Positions 24,624 through 33,913 of a stretch of 64,000 nt of DNA are shown in pieces. The notes below the pieces were generated by a model. The model did not search any database, was not told the DNA's origin, and saw only the letters and a list, made by a program, of their open reading frames with translations. This DNA is from Alphaproteobacteria bacterium (GTDB lineage Bacteria > Pseudomonadota > Alphaproteobacteria > Sphingomonadales > Sphingomonadaceae). The stretch lies in contig JAHJIJ010000015.1 of assembly GCA_018823325.1 (NCBI GenBank), positions 186,001 to 250,000 on the forward strand, in the 5' to 3' direction. Positions within the stretch are counted from its first letter, which is position 1; every line of letters starts with the position of its first letter. Made by a program: the position numbers and the translations under genes.

Positions 24624-25739
24624 TCAGGACAATATGTCGGACACCGGCACATAGGAATAGCCCAGATCATGGGCGACCGCTTGATATGTCACCTTGCCAC
24701 GATGGACATTGAGTCCAGCAGCCAGATGAGGATTGGCGGCCAGAGCGTCGCGCCAGCCCATGTTCGCAATGCGCAGCGCATGCGGCAAAGTGACATTGTT
24801 CAAGGCATAGGTGCTGGTACGCGCCACGGCGCCCGGCATGTTCGCTACACAATAATGCACGATTCCGTCGATGATGTAGGTCGGATCGGCATGGGTCGTC
24901 GGCTTGCTGGTTTCAAAGCAGCCACCTTGGTCGATCGCGACGTCTGCCAGAACCGCGCCGGGCTGCATGGTCGAGAGCATGGCCCGTGTCACAAGCTTGG
25001 GCGCGGCTGCCCCCGGGACAAGCACGGCGCCAATCACGAGGTCCGCCTGCGCGACCTCGGTCGCAAGCGCAGCCTGACCGGCGTAAAGCGTCCGCGCGCG
25101 GCCTTCAAAATGGCTGTCGAGGCGTTCGAGCACGGCAGGATCGCGGTCGAGAATGGTCACATTGGCCCCAAGCCCCACGGCCATCTGTGCCGCGTTAAAG
25201 CCAACGACACCGCCGCCAATAACGACGACCTTCGCCGGAAGCACGCCTGGGACGCCGCCCAGAAGAACGCCGCGACCGCCATTTGCCTTTTCCAGCGCCG
25301 TAGCGCCGGCCTGGATCGACATCCGGCCAGCCACCTGGCTCATCGGCTTCAGAAGCGGCAGGGAATTCCCTTCGCCGGTAACCGTCTCATAAGCGATCGC
25401 GGTCACACCCGACTTGACCAGATCCGCCGTCTGCTCCGGATCGGGAGCGAGGTGCAGATAGGTATACAGGATCTGGCCTTCCCGCAGCTGGGCCCGTTCC
25501 ACGGCCTGCGGCTCCTTGACCTTCACGACCATTTCGCATTCCGCGAAAATGTCCTTCGCGCTCGGCTTGATCGTCGCGCCGGAGGCCTCATAGTCCGCAT
25601 CGGCAGCGCCGATACCAAGTCCTGCCGACTGTTCGACCCAGACTTCATGGCCATTGGCGACCAACTCGCGAGCGCTCTCCGGTGTCAACCCGACGCGATA
25701 CTCGTGATTCTTGATTTCCTTGACTGTTCCAACGCGCAT
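24624..25739 (-). CDS. ald: Alanine dehydrogenase
   Basis: The 371-residue protein matches NAD-dependent L-alanine dehydrogenase over its full length. It opens with [19 protein letters not shown], contains the substrate lysine in VVKVKEP and the histidine in YTYLHLAP, the nucleotide-binding [17 protein letters not shown], and the late [20 protein letters not shown]. It interconverts alanine with pyruvate, NADH and ammonia in the cytosol. I chose ATG 25739, preceded by AGGGGG 7 bases upstream, over a longer frame from 25784. It is divergent from an Lrp-type regulator, the usual arrangement for alanine-induced ald. Confidence 0.95.
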   Translation of the reverse strand: MRVGTVKEIKNHEYRVGLTPESARELVANGHEVWVEQSAGLGIGAADADYEASGATIKPSAKDIFAECEMVVKVKEPQAVERAQLREGQILYTYLHLAPDPEQTADLVKSGVTAIAYETVTGEGNSLPLLKPMSQVAGRMSIQAGATALEKANGGRGVLLGGVPGVLPAKVVVIGGGVVGFNAAQMAVGLGANVTILDRDPAVLERLDSHFEGRARTLYAGQAALATEVAQADLVIGAVLVPGAAAPKLVTRAMLSTMQPGAVLADVAIDQGGCFETSKPTTHADPTYIIDGIVHYCVANMPGAVARTSTYALNNVTLPHALRIANMGWRDALAANPHLAAGLNVHRGKVTYQAVAHDLGYSYVPVSDILS

Positions 25740-25831
25740 CTGACGCCCCCTGAAAATTCTAAACGACGCTGCACAATGACTCATCGCTGTCAGTAATACT
25801 TATCTCACATCGGCCGTTTCACTGCGAATTT

Positions 25832-25843
25832 GGAAAATTTTCC
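25832..25843. promoter_or_regulatory. GGAAAATTTTCC palindrome, Lrp-type operator candidate
   Basis: A perfect 12-bp palindrome sits in the 136-bp gap between divergent ald and the Lrp-family gene. AT-centred symmetric sites are typical for Lrp/AsnC proteins. Assignment is by position and symmetry only. Confidence 0.6.
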
Positions 25844-25875
25844 GATCCTCAGAGCAAACATCAGGAAATTTACCC

Positions 25876-26328
25876 ATGGACAAGATCGACTCGGTGATCC
25901 TGACATCTCTTCAGCAGGATTCCTCACTTTCCATCGCGGAACTCGCCAGCATTGCTGGCGTGTCGACATCAGCCTGTCATCGGCGGATCAAGTCGCTCGA
26001 GGCCGCGGAAATCATTTCGCGCTATTGCGCACAATTGAACCCGCAGAAACTCGGCCTGAAGTTGCAGGCGTTCGTGGAGATCACCCTGACGAGTCAGAGC
26101 CGCGAGGCCATGGACAAGTTCGAACGTGCCGTGATGGATTTCGACGACATTCTCGAATGCCACCTCATGTCGGGCAGCGGGGATTATATCCTGCGGGTAG
26201 CCGCCCGCGATCTTGAACAGTTTGCCGCGCTTCATCGGGACTGCCTTTCCAGACTGCCCGGCGTCAGCGCCATGCGCTCCAGTTTTGCGATCCGCTCGGT
26301 CAAGAGTTGGCGCGGATATCAGCTTTAA
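25876..26328 (+). CDS. Lrp/AsnC-family transcriptional regulator
   Basis: The 150-residue protein has the Lrp layout: an N-terminal helix-turn-helix (ELASIAGVSTSACHRRIKSL, residues about 22-41) and a C-terminal RAM domain for amino acid binding and oligomerisation with HLMSGSGDYILRV. AGGA lies about 9 bases before ATG 25876. Its divergent placement next to alanine dehydrogenase points to an alanine-responsive activator of ald, as described for AldR/AlaR-type proteins. The final residues SWRGYQL are diverged from the common ending. Confidence 0.92.
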   Translation: MDKIDSVILTSLQQDSSLSIAELASIAGVSTSACHRRIKSLEAAEIISRYCAQLNPQKLGLKLQAFVEITLTSQSREAMDKFERAVMDFDDILECHLMSGSGDYILRVAARDLEQFAALHRDCLSRLPGVSAMRSSFAIRSVKSWRGYQL

Positions 26329-26424
26329 CTTGCCGCGTTCACCGGCTCCGCAGGTCGCGGTGAACACCGGAAGGCACGGACCGAACTCGGGCATTTTGGC
26401 GCGCGGGATTCAACCGCACACGAC

Positions 26425-26457
26425 GACCCCGGCCCCGCAACATGCAGGACCGGGGTC
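26425..26457. terminator. Hairpin between converging Lrp and TonB receptor genes
   Basis: GACCCCGG (26425-26432) and CCGGGGTC (26450-26457) form an 8-bp stem with a 17-base loop, 24 bases beyond the TonB receptor stop on the minus strand. No T run is present. Confidence 0.5.
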
Positions 26458-26480
26458 AGGAGAGAGCCAGAGTATTCTTT

Positions 26481-28901
26481 CTAGTTTCTGATCGACAGCG
26501 TGACGCCAACGGTCCGCGGACGGAACGTTCCGGCGCGATAGAATGTCGAATCCGGTGTCTCATGGAACAGGGCAAGCAGCGGCAGGCTGTTCGTCACGTT
26601 GTTCACGAAGACGCTGAGATCGAGCTCCTTGCCTCCCGATGTGCCGAACCGACCGCCCAAGCGAAGATCCAGCTGTGATGTGGAGGGCGGACGCGGCAAT
26701 GTCGGGTCAACGAGTGGCGATTCCGCGTCGACCGGCTTGGTGATCCTGCTGGCGTAGCTGAAATCAGCGCGTCCATAGAGTTCGGCACTGCCGACAGGCT
26801 GAACATATTCGCCGTTGAGCTGCAACGTCCAGGGCGCGACCAGCGGGAAGGGTTCGCCAGCCTTGCGGATGATCGTATCGTCCGGCCCAGGAATGGCGGT
26901 CGTGTAGCGCGCATTGATGTAAGATGCGGACGCGCCCAGCGTCAGTCCGGTGACGGGCTTGACGGACACAGCCAGATCGAAGCCTTCGATCTTGGCACTC
27001 CCCAGGTTGAGCGCGGTCTGGATCGTGCATTGCGGCAGGGCGAACAGCGTCTGCACGTCTTTCCAGTCGATCCGATAGGCAGAAGCGTCGATGGCAACCT
27101 TACCGCCGAACAGACGGTTCTTGCTGCCGATCTCGTAGCTCCAGATCGAATCCGGCTTCACCTCAAGTGTCGCGAACGGATCGAAGCCGATGGCGGCCGC
27201 GTCATCGATGCAGTTCGCACCGACCGGTGAGGATACGCCCGGGCCACGCACGCCCTTGCTGGCGCTGGCATAGAACAGATTGTTCCGGTCCGCCTGGAAC
27301 GAAACGCCGAACTTGGGCGTCAACGTCTTGCTGGTGGTGTCGGCGAGATCGGTCTGGCCATCGGTCGATGGAACGGGTCCGGCGCCGAAGCCGACGAACT
27401 TGTATTTCGCGATGGTGTAGCGAAGCCCGGCGGTCAACTTGAGGCCTTCGATGATCTCGTAATCACCCTGAGCATAAGCGGCATATTGGGTGTCGCGATG
27501 CTCGTTACGGACGAAGTTCGAATAGAGTCCTTGGTACAATTCGGTTCCAAAGAAGGAATCGGTCAAGCTGTCAAACAAAGGCTCTCCCTGTGCGGCCCGT
27601 CCAAGATTGATGACATCGAGCAGGCGCGGATCGAAGGCGCCATATTGGTCGCGGACAAAAGACTTCTGATAGAACAGCCCGGCAATCCAGTTGAACCGGT
27701 CATCCTGATTATTGTCCTGCAGGCGCAGTTCCTGCGTGAAGGCGGTCTGCTTGGTCTGATTCAGGGTGTAAGGCGCATAATCCTCGAACCCGGCCGGGAA
27801 CGGCTTTTCGATCAGCCCTCCCGAGAACACGAAGCTCAGCGACTTGTCGTCGTTGATCGTTTCGGTGGTGCGGTAGAAGTAAGACGTGTCGGAGATCAGC
27901 GAGACGCCGCCAAGCTCGAGTTCCATCTTGAGCGCCGGCAGCTTGAAGCGGTCGGTGCGCGGCTCGGCAAGCTGATTGAGACTGAGCCGCAGATCGCCGC
28001 TGGAGAGATCGGACGTCGCCAGTTCGAAGCGTGAGCCGTCTTCGATCCGCAGTTCCTGGAAGAAGAACGACGGGGTGATCGTCAGGGTCTCGGTTGGCTT
28101 GAACCCTACCGCAATCCGGCCCGCGAGGCTGTCCGCCTCGTCGATATCCTTCTTGACCAGCTCCTGCGTGTAGGGGTCGAGCCGATCCACATAGCCGCCA
28201 TCGTGGCGATACCAGATGCTGGCGCGGAAACCGATCTTGTCCTCCACGAACGGCGCACCGAGCGCGACGCCACCTTCGTAGCTGAGGCCGCCATTCAGCG
28301 TGCTGGCCAGCTCCGAGCGGGCATAGAGGTCCATCCCCGTGTAATTCGGCCGGGGCGTGATGAAACGGATCGCACCGCCCACCGATCCGCTGCCGAAGAG
28401 CGTGCCCTGCGGTCCGCGCAGCACTTCGATGCGCTCGAGATCGAACACCTGCGGATAGACGTTGCTGAGCGAGGGACTTACGCCGACCCGCGTCTGTATC
28501 GGCGTATCGTCGATGTAGACGCCGGTGGTCGGAATGCCGGACTGGGAGTCCACGCCGCGGATAGAAATGGTCGTCTGCCCCGTGCCATACACAACCGCAC
28601 TCTGGCCAAAGGTGATGCCCGGCGTGATCGAGGCAACATCCGCAATGGAACGCACGCCCTGCACGTCCAGCTCCTCGCGCCCCTTGGCGACGATGCTCGC
28701 CGGCGTACGGCTGATCGCGGTCGCCTTGCGCGTGGCCGTGACGACGATCTCGCCCTGATAGTCGGTCGCCTGCGCCCCGGCGTCGTCAGCGCGTGCGCTG
28801 GCTTGCTCGGCGTGAGCGGGCGCCGTGATCGGCAGCAAGGCGCCGCACAATAGCAGAACCTTGGTTGAGAGCATGCGGCGGCTTGGCAGGTTAGCGTTCA
28901 A
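26481..28901 (-). CDS. TonB-dependent outer-membrane receptor
   Basis: The 806-residue protein carries a signal peptide ending APAHA at about residue 31, the TonB-box stretch EIVVTATRKATAISRTPASI, a plug with FDLERIEVLRGPQGTLFGSG and GGAIRFITPRP, and a C-terminal barrel. The start is a TTG at 28901 with GGGAG 7 bases upstream; an ATG at 28874 would shorten the signal peptide n-region. It is divergent across 339 bp from a membrane-anchored regulator (29241), and the gentisate-route genes follow that regulator. Import of an aromatic acid or glycoside is therefore likely but not proven. Confidence 0.9.
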   Translation of the reverse strand: MNANLPSRRMLSTKVLLLCGALLPITAPAHAEQASARADDAGAQATDYQGEIVVTATRKATAISRTPASIVAKGREELDVQGVRSIADVASITPGITFGQSAVVYGTGQTTISIRGVDSQSGIPTTGVYIDDTPIQTRVGVSPSLSNVYPQVFDLERIEVLRGPQGTLFGSGSVGGAIRFITPRPNYTGMDLYARSELASTLNGGLSYEGGVALGAPFVEDKIGFRASIWYRHDGGYVDRLDPYTQELVKKDIDEADSLAGRIAVGFKPTETLTITPSFFFQELRIEDGSRFELATSDLSSGDLRLSLNQLAEPRTDRFKLPALKMELELGGVSLISDTSYFYRTTETINDDKSLSFVFSGGLIEKPFPAGFEDYAPYTLNQTKQTAFTQELRLQDNNQDDRFNWIAGLFYQKSFVRDQYGAFDPRLLDVINLGRAAQGEPLFDSLTDSFFGTELYQGLYSNFVRNEHRDTQYAAYAQGDYEIIEGLKLTAGLRYTIAKYKFVGFGAGPVPSTDGQTDLADTTSKTLTPKFGVSFQADRNNLFYASASKGVRGPGVSSPVGANCIDDAAAIGFDPFATLEVKPDSIWSYEIGSKNRLFGGKVAIDASAYRIDWKDVQTLFALPQCTIQTALNLGSAKIEGFDLAVSVKPVTGLTLGASASYINARYTTAIPGPDDTIIRKAGEPFPLVAPWTLQLNGEYVQPVGSAELYGRADFSYASRITKPVDAESPLVDPTLPRPPSTSQLDLRLGGRFGTSGGKELDLSVFVNNVTNSLPLLALFHETPDSTFYRAGTFRPRTVGVTLSIRN

Positions 28902-29240
28902 TTCGGGTCTCCCTTTTTCCCCTTTTGCAAGGCTGACTGCCGCTCTTGCCTGGACCGGCCTGCCAAAAATGTGGGCCTCCCGCGGCAAGACCGACGGAGG
29001 CCTTGTCGTTATTCACTATATCTATGCAAGAACATATTTCAATATTAAAGCAAATGCAATCCTGCTGGGGATGGCAGGATATTGTGCGGTCTCGGCGGAT
29101 GGTCTTTTCCGAGCCGTACGCCTTGCGATCCCTTCGATCGAAGGTAACAATGAGGTTGCCATGGAGGGGGAAAGTGGCATTCCGGACATTGCTACACACA
29201 CGATCTGCGATTGAACGCCAGACGGTCAAAGGAGCTGAGG
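28902..29240. promoter_or_regulatory. 339-bp divergent control region (TonB receptor / membrane regulator)
   Basis: The middle part, 29005-29060, is strongly AT-rich and probably contains the promoters. An AAGCAAA half-site occurs at 29048-29054; the same half-site forms one arm of the palindrome at 30515-30536. ATCCTGC (29059-29065) and GCAGGAT (29074-29080) form a short hairpin. No gene is seen here. Confidence 0.45.
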
Positions 29241-30464
29241 TTGCCCGACGATATCCAGGCGGCGTTTGAGGCAGAAACCGCGAGATTTCGCGAGGTCCTC
29301 GCAAAGGGGAGATCGACGAACCAGCTGGCGCTGTTCGATCTGCTGGTCGAGCGCTCCCGCGATCAGCGCTCGCCGAAGGAAGTCGAGATTGCCGTCGCCC
29401 TGTTCGGCAACGATGCCACGCTCGGCTCCAACACGGATTCCGGCGTCCGGGTTTACGTCCACCGCCTGCGCAAGCGGATCGACGATCATTATCAGGGCAA
29501 GGACGGGCCGCGACTGACCATCCCCAAAGGGGAATACCGAATCGTTCTGGAAGAGGTCGAGCCCACGGAACGGCGCTCGGCCCTGTCGCGCGGGCTTGCA
29601 GGCCTCTCACGCATAAACCCTGCTCTTGGCATCGGACTGTTCGTGATCGCGTGCGCGACAGCTGTGCTCATCGGCTGGAACCTCCTGTCGACGTCTCCCA
29701 CGCCGGCTTCCGGCCAGCCTGATGACCGGCAGGCTCTCCTCGCGGCCTCATCGGAGCCGTTCAAGCCGCTCATCGTGGTCGGCGACAGCCTGCTCCTCGC
29801 CGAAACGCAGGATCAGCGCAGCGTCCGGCGGATGATCCTCAATCCGGCGATCCGGTCCCGCGATGATTTCGGCGCATATTTGAGAGCTAACCCGGATGCC
29901 TTCTACCAGCTCTATGACTTCGATCTGAATTTTGCGCCGATCAGCGCTATCGAGGCGGCCTGGGAGGTTCAGGGCAAGCTGGATGCCCTCCGGGCAAATG
30001 ATGCGCCGGCCATCCGCATGATCGGCGTCTCCGCGCTGAGCGCTGAACTGCGTGAAACCCAGGATATCCTCTTCGTGGGCAGGCTCTCCCAGCTGGGCGT
30101 GCTGGAGCCGGAGGTCTTCTCCGGCTCGCGCTTCCGCTTGGCCGCTTATGACCGGCTGGTCGATACGGCGAACGGCCCCAGCTTTCAGGGCCAGGTCTAT
30201 CCCGACGAGCGGCTCGCATCGCAAAAGGACTATGGCTATCTCGCCGTCCGGACCAGCGCGACGGGACGGCGGCTCGTCGTCCTTGGCGGGCTGGGAGACA
30301 AGGCAACAGCCGCTATTGTTGCGCTCCTCAACACCCCACACGAAATGGCGGTACTGAAGCGCAAGGTGCGCGGTGCGCGCCATTTCGAGGCAGTTTACGA
30401 GGTGGAAATCCGCAGGGGAGGCCCGGCTCAACGAAAGCTCATTGCGGCCTACCCTCTTCCCTAG
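29241..30464 (+). CDS. Membrane-anchored winged-helix regulator with periplasmic sensor domain (copy A)
   Basis: This 407-residue protein has three parts. Residues about 1-110 resemble an OmpR/ToxR-type winged helix, with GVRVYVHRLRKRIDD and the wing LTIPKGEYRIVLEE. One transmembrane helix follows at about residues 128-152 (GIGLFVIACATAVLIGW). The remaining 250 residues should be periplasmic and match no domain I can name. TTG 29241 was chosen because AAGGAG lies 6 bases upstream. A paralogue of the same layout is encoded at 39224. By analogy with ToxR and CadC it would sense a periplasmic signal and act directly on DNA. It is divergent from a TonB receptor, a probable target. Confidence 0.75.
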   Translation: MPDDIQAAFEAETARFREVLAKGRSTNQLALFDLLVERSRDQRSPKEVEIAVALFGNDATLGSNTDSGVRVYVHRLRKRIDDHYQGKDGPRLTIPKGEYRIVLEEVEPTERRSALSRGLAGLSRINPALGIGLFVIACATAVLIGWNLLSTSPTPASGQPDDRQALLAASSEPFKPLIVVGDSLLLAETQDQRSVRRMILNPAIRSRDDFGAYLRANPDAFYQLYDFDLNFAPISAIEAAWEVQGKLDALRANDAPAIRMIGVSALSAELRETQDILFVGRLSQLGVLEPEVFSGSRFRLAAYDRLVDTANGPSFQGQVYPDERLASQKDYGYLAVRTSATGRRLVVLGGLGDKATAAIVALLNTPHEMAVLKRKVRGARHFEAVYEVEIRRGGPAQRKLIAAYPLP

Positions 30465-30514
30465 GATCACCCCCGGAGCCCCTCTCTGCAACTCGGTCTT
30501 GGCGTTGTCAAAAT

Positions 30515-30536
30515 TTTGCTTTAACGTTGAAGCAAA
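30515..30536 (+). promoter_or_regulatory. Operator-like palindrome overlapping the ribosome site of the hydroxylase gene
   Basis: TTTGCTT (30515-30521) and AAGCAAA (30530-30536) are perfect inverted repeats around a near-symmetric AACGTT core. The palindrome ends against the AAAGGAG ribosome site of the gene at 30548, and a second palindrome, CAAAATTTTG, lies at 30509-30518. A repressor here would block initiation or elongation; the MarR gene two genes downstream is the obvious candidate. Confidence 0.6.
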
Positions 30537-30547
30537 GGAGAACACCG

Positions 30548-32869
30548 ATGCGAATTGCCTGTCTTGGCGGAGGGCCTGCCGGATTATATTTTGCGATTTC
30601 CGCCAAGCTTCGCGATCCGGCGCATGAAATCCATGTTTTTGAACGGAATCGCGCAGGCGAAACCTTCGGCTGGGGCGTGGTGTTTTCCGATCAGACGATG
30701 GCCAACCTCACCAGCAACGATCCGCTGAGCGCGGACGAAATGCTGCAGGAGCTGGCCCATTGGGACGACATTGAGGTGCAGGTCTCGGGCCGGTCGGTGA
30801 TTTCATCAGGCCATGGCTTCATCGGCATCGGTCGCAAGCGATTGCTGGACATCCTTGCCAGCCGTGCGCGCTCGCTCGGCGTGATCCTGCACCACGAAAG
30901 CCATTTCGATGCCGATCTCGCCCGCTTCGCCGATTTTGATCTGGTCGTCGCATCGGATGGCATCAACAGTCAGATCCGCACTGCCAATGCCGAGCGGCTT
31001 GGCGCCTCGATCGAGCAGCGCACCAACAAGTTCTGCTGGCTGGGCACCACGCGCAAGTTCAACGCCTTTGCGTTTCTGTTCGAGCAGACGGACGCCGGCT
31101 GGATCTGGGCGCACGCCTATCGCTTTGACGAAACGCATTCGACATTCATCGTCGAATGCTCACCCGAGACGTGGCGGGACCTCGGCCTGGACAAGATGGA
31201 GCAGGCGCAGTCGATCGCACTGTGCGAAAAGATCTTCGCACGCCAGCTTGACGGGCATCCGCTCATCTCCAACGCCAGCCACCTGCGCGGCTCGGCAGCC
31301 TGGATCAACTTCAATCGCGTGACGTGCGAGCGCTGGTCGTTCGACAATGTCGTTCTGCTGGGCGATGCCGCGCACACGGCGCACTTCTCCATCGGCTCGG
31401 GAACCAAGCTGGCGCTTGAAGATGCCATTGCCCTGGCCGATGCGATCGATCGGCCCGGAATCGAGCAGGCGGACGTCTTACAGCAGGCGCTGACCGACTA
31501 TCGCGACCTGCGCCAGATCGAGGTCCTGAAAATTCAGAACAGCGCGCGCAATTCAACCGAATGGTTTGAGACGCTGGACCGTTATATCGACTTCGAGCTT
31601 CCGCAATTCGCCTATTCGCTGATGACGCGCAGCCAGCGTGTCAGCCATGAAAATCTGCGGCTTCGGGACCCGGAATGGCTCTCAGGCGTGGAAAGCTGGT
31701 TCGCCTCGCGCGCCGGCTGCGGCAGCGCCGCGCCACGGCCGATGTTCACACCGTTCAAGCTCCGCGATCTGCACCTTGCCAACCGGGTCGTCATCCCCGC
31801 GATGCTGACCTACAGCGCAGATGCGCAAGGTCTGGCGACCCCGTTTCACGACGTGCATTATGGCGCGCGGGCGTTGGGCGGGGCCGGGCTGATCATCACC
31901 GAAACACTGGCCGTCGCACCGGAAGGTCGCGTCACGTCCGCCTGTCCGGGGCTTTATGACGATGCTCAGGTGAGCGCGTGGACGCAGATCGTCTCCTTCG
32001 CTCATCAGCACAGCAAGGCGCGTCTTTGCGCGCAGCTTGGCCATGCCGGCCCCAGAGGCGCCTGCCATGTGCCGAATGGCGCCGAGGGCATGGCCGAGAG
32101 CATGGATCGCCCGCTTGAGCATGGCTGGCCGCTCATCGCCGCCAGCGCCCGGCCATGGCAGCCCGGCGCATCCGTGCCAAAGGCCGCCAGCGAGGAGGAT
32201 CTTGCGCGGATTTGCGCCCAGTTCGTCGAGGCGACGGCCCGCGCCGAACAGGCCGGGTTCGACATGATCGAGATTCACGCGGGCCATGGCTCGCTGCTCG
32301 CCAGCTTCATCTCGCCCGCGCTCAACCACCGCACCGATCGTCACGGCGGCACCCTCGAAAACCGGCTGCGCTTCGTCGTGCAGGTAACGGAAGCTGTCCG
32401 CGCGGCATGGCCTGCGGCCAAGCCATTGGCCGTGCGTATTTCCGCCACTGACTGGTTGGGCGATGAGGGCACGACCCCGGATCAGGCGGTCACGATCGCG
32501 CGGGCTCTGGCGGGCGCTGGGGCAGACATGATCGACGTGTCGGCCGGCGAGACGAGCCCGGACGCAAAGCCGGTTTACGGGCGCATGTTCCAGACTCCGC
32601 TTGCGGACCGCATTCGCAACGAGACCGGTATTCCTGTCATTGCCGTGGGCAACATCGTTGAGCCCGATCAGGTAAACAGCATCGTTACGGCAGGCCGCGC
32701 AGACCTCGTTGCGCTGGGTCGGCCGCATCTGGCCGATCCGGTCTGGACATTGCGTGCTTCGGTCGCCACGGGAGACCGCTCACAGTCCGTGCCACCAGCT
32801 TATGCTCTTGGTTTCGATCAGGCGCGCAGGCTGGCGCAGCCGAATGCAGGTCGCGGTGAGCGACCATAA
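30548..32869 (+). CDS. Salicylyl-CoA 5-hydroxylase / 2-aminobenzoyl-CoA monooxygenase-reductase type fusion
   Basis: The 773-residue protein fuses two flavoenzymes. The N-terminal half is an FAD aromatic hydroxylase with CLGGGPAGLYFAISAKL and the second FAD motif VVLLGDAAHTAHFSIGSG. From about residue 395 an OYE-type FMN barrel follows (MFTPFKLRDLHLANRVVIPA, then EIHAGHGSLLASFISPALNH). This layout is that of the salicylyl-CoA 5-hydroxylase and anthraniloyl-CoA monooxygenase/reductase family. The co-located thioesterase and gentisate dioxygenase favour salicylyl-CoA, giving gentisyl-CoA. ATG 30548 has AAAGGAG 7 bases upstream. No dedicated salicylate-CoA ligase lies beside it; the nearest ligase is at 48476. 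Confidence 0.88.
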   Translation: MRIACLGGGPAGLYFAISAKLRDPAHEIHVFERNRAGETFGWGVVFSDQTMANLTSNDPLSADEMLQELAHWDDIEVQVSGRSVISSGHGFIGIGRKRLLDILASRARSLGVILHHESHFDADLARFADFDLVVASDGINSQIRTANAERLGASIEQRTNKFCWLGTTRKFNAFAFLFEQTDAGWIWAHAYRFDETHSTFIVECSPETWRDLGLDKMEQAQSIALCEKIFARQLDGHPLISNASHLRGSAAWINFNRVTCERWSFDNVVLLGDAAHTAHFSIGSGTKLALEDAIALADAIDRPGIEQADVLQQALTDYRDLRQIEVLKIQNSARNSTEWFETLDRYIDFELPQFAYSLMTRSQRVSHENLRLRDPEWLSGVESWFASRAGCGSAAPRPMFTPFKLRDLHLANRVVIPAMLTYSADAQGLATPFHDVHYGARALGGAGLIITETLAVAPEGRVTSACPGLYDDAQVSAWTQIVSFAHQHSKARLCAQLGHAGPRGACHVPNGAEGMAESMDRPLEHGWPLIAASARPWQPGASVPKAASEEDLARICAQFVEATARAEQAGFDMIEIHAGHGSLLASFISPALNHRTDRHGGTLENRLRFVVQVTEAVRAAWPAAKPLAVRISATDWLGDEGTTPDQAVTIARALAGAGADMIDVSAGETSPDAKPVYGRMFQTPLADRIRNETGIPVIAVGNIVEPDQVNSIVTAGRADLVALGRPHLADPVWTLRASVATGDRSQSVPPAYALGFDQARRLAQPNAGRGERP

Positions 32870-32921
32870 TAACAACAATAATAACGACGAGTGCAGGATA
32901 CGCAGATGGCGTTGGTTGAAT

Positions 32922-33389
32922 ATGTCCAGCAATAACACGCTGCCCGCCGGAGCTGGCAGCCCTGAACTGCGCATGTGGGTTCGCTTGCTCGCATGCGCCA
33001 AGGTCGGCGAAAAGCTGTTGCGCCGCCGGTTTGAAGACGAGTTCGATACCACTCTGCCCCGCTTCGACGTGCTGGCTGCCCTTTTCCGTGCGCCGGAAGG
33101 CTTGCAGATGAGCGCTCTGTCCCGTGATCTGCTGGTTTCCAACGGCAATGTCACGGTGATCGTCCGGCATTTGCAGGAGCGTGGGCTGATCCTCTCCAAG
33201 ACCAATCCGCGCGATGCCCGCTCGGCGATCGTGTCGCTCACGGCTGAGGGGCGCAAACATTTCCTCGAATTGGCAGAGGCGCACCATCGCTGGATTGCGG
33301 AGCTGTTTGCCGACGTCCCCCAGGACCACATCGAGCAGCTGACCAGTCTGCTGGACGAAATACGCGGCCCCATGGGAGCCAGACGCTGA
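32922..33389 (+). CDS. MarR-family transcriptional regulator
   Basis: The 155-residue protein has the MarR winged helix: FDVLAALFRAPEGLQMSALS, the recognition helix region VSNGNVTVIVRHLQERGLI and the wing KTNPRDARSAIVSLTAEGRK. I chose ATG 32922 because an upstream extension encodes an improbable Asn run; the ribosome site is weak. It lies between the salicylyl-CoA hydroxylase-type gene and a thioesterase gene with a 2-bp gap to the latter. CoA-thioester-responsive MarR repressors are common in such operons, so it probably represses this one. Confidence 0.9.
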   Translation: MSSNNTLPAGAGSPELRMWVRLLACAKVGEKLLRRRFEDEFDTTLPRFDVLAALFRAPEGLQMSALSRDLLVSNGNVTVIVRHLQERGLILSKTNPRDARSAIVSLTAEGRKHFLELAEAHHRWIAELFADVPQDHIEQLTSLLDEIRGPMGARR

Positions 33390-33391
33390 CC

Positions 33392-33805
33392 ATGCCCTTC
33401 GAAACAACCACACCAGTCCGCTTCGCGCATATCGACGGGGCGGGGATCGTTTTCTATCCGCGCTATTTCGAGATGCTGAATGCCGCGGTGGAAGACTGGT
33501 TCGCGCAGCAACTCGGCGCGGATTTCCGGTCTATGCATCTTGATCGCGGCATCGGCGTTCCGACCGTCCAGCTGTCAGCGGAGTTTCTTGCGCCGAGCAT
33601 GTTAGGCGAGGAATTGACGATCCGGCTTGCGCCGGAACGGATCGGCCGCAGCAGCTGCACTTTCACGATCGTATTTGTCGGGGATGGGCGGGAGCGGCTG
33701 CGCGTCAACGGCACGCTGGTCTGCATGGATCTCAAAACGCAAACGTCCGTACCTTGGCCGGCGGACATCCGCGAGCGCATGATGCAGGATCTCGTCACCA
33801 TATGA
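33392..33805 (+). CDS. 4HBT-family acyl-CoA thioesterase (probable gentisyl-CoA thioesterase)
   Basis: This 137-residue hotdog-fold protein carries the 4-hydroxybenzoyl-CoA thioesterase motif, with the catalytic aspartate in FAHIDGAGIVFYPRYFEMLN. Length and motif match the Pseudomonas-type 4HBT family. Following a salicylyl-CoA hydroxylase-type enzyme and a MarR gene, and close to gentisate dioxygenase, its likely substrate is gentisyl-CoA, releasing gentisate and CoA. That substrate is inferred. The start lies 2 bp after the MarR stop, so the genes are co-transcribed. A terminator hairpin begins at 33808. Confidence 0.88.
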   Translation: MPFETTTPVRFAHIDGAGIVFYPRYFEMLNAAVEDWFAQQLGADFRSMHLDRGIGVPTVQLSAEFLAPSMLGEELTIRLAPERIGRSSCTFTIVFVGDGRERLRVNGTLVCMDLKTQTSVPWPADIRERMMQDLVTI

Positions 33806-33807
33806 AA

Positions 33808-33838
33808 ACAGGCAGGGGGCTCACGCCACCCTGCCTGT
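33808..33838 (-). terminator. Bidirectional hairpin terminator, T run on the minus strand
   Basis: ACAGGCAGGG (33808-33817) and CCCTGCCTGT (33829-33838) make a perfect 10-bp stem with an 11-base loop. Read on the minus strand it is followed by TTTT, so it best fits the end of the leftward gentisate dioxygenase/hydrolase transcript, while also facing the thioesterase gene. Confidence 0.85.
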
Positions 33839-33913
33839 CCCGAATTCGCTTGGCCTAAGTTTGTCTGGTTTCAACTCGTCTGGCCGCACATCTGCCGGCC
33901 AGCGACTACCCCG

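Noticed and set aside
32866-32886. AAT/AAC trinucleotide run after the hydroxylase stop as a phase-variable tract
   Set aside because: The run is short, imperfect and outside coding sequence with the preferred MarR start; no reason to assume variation.
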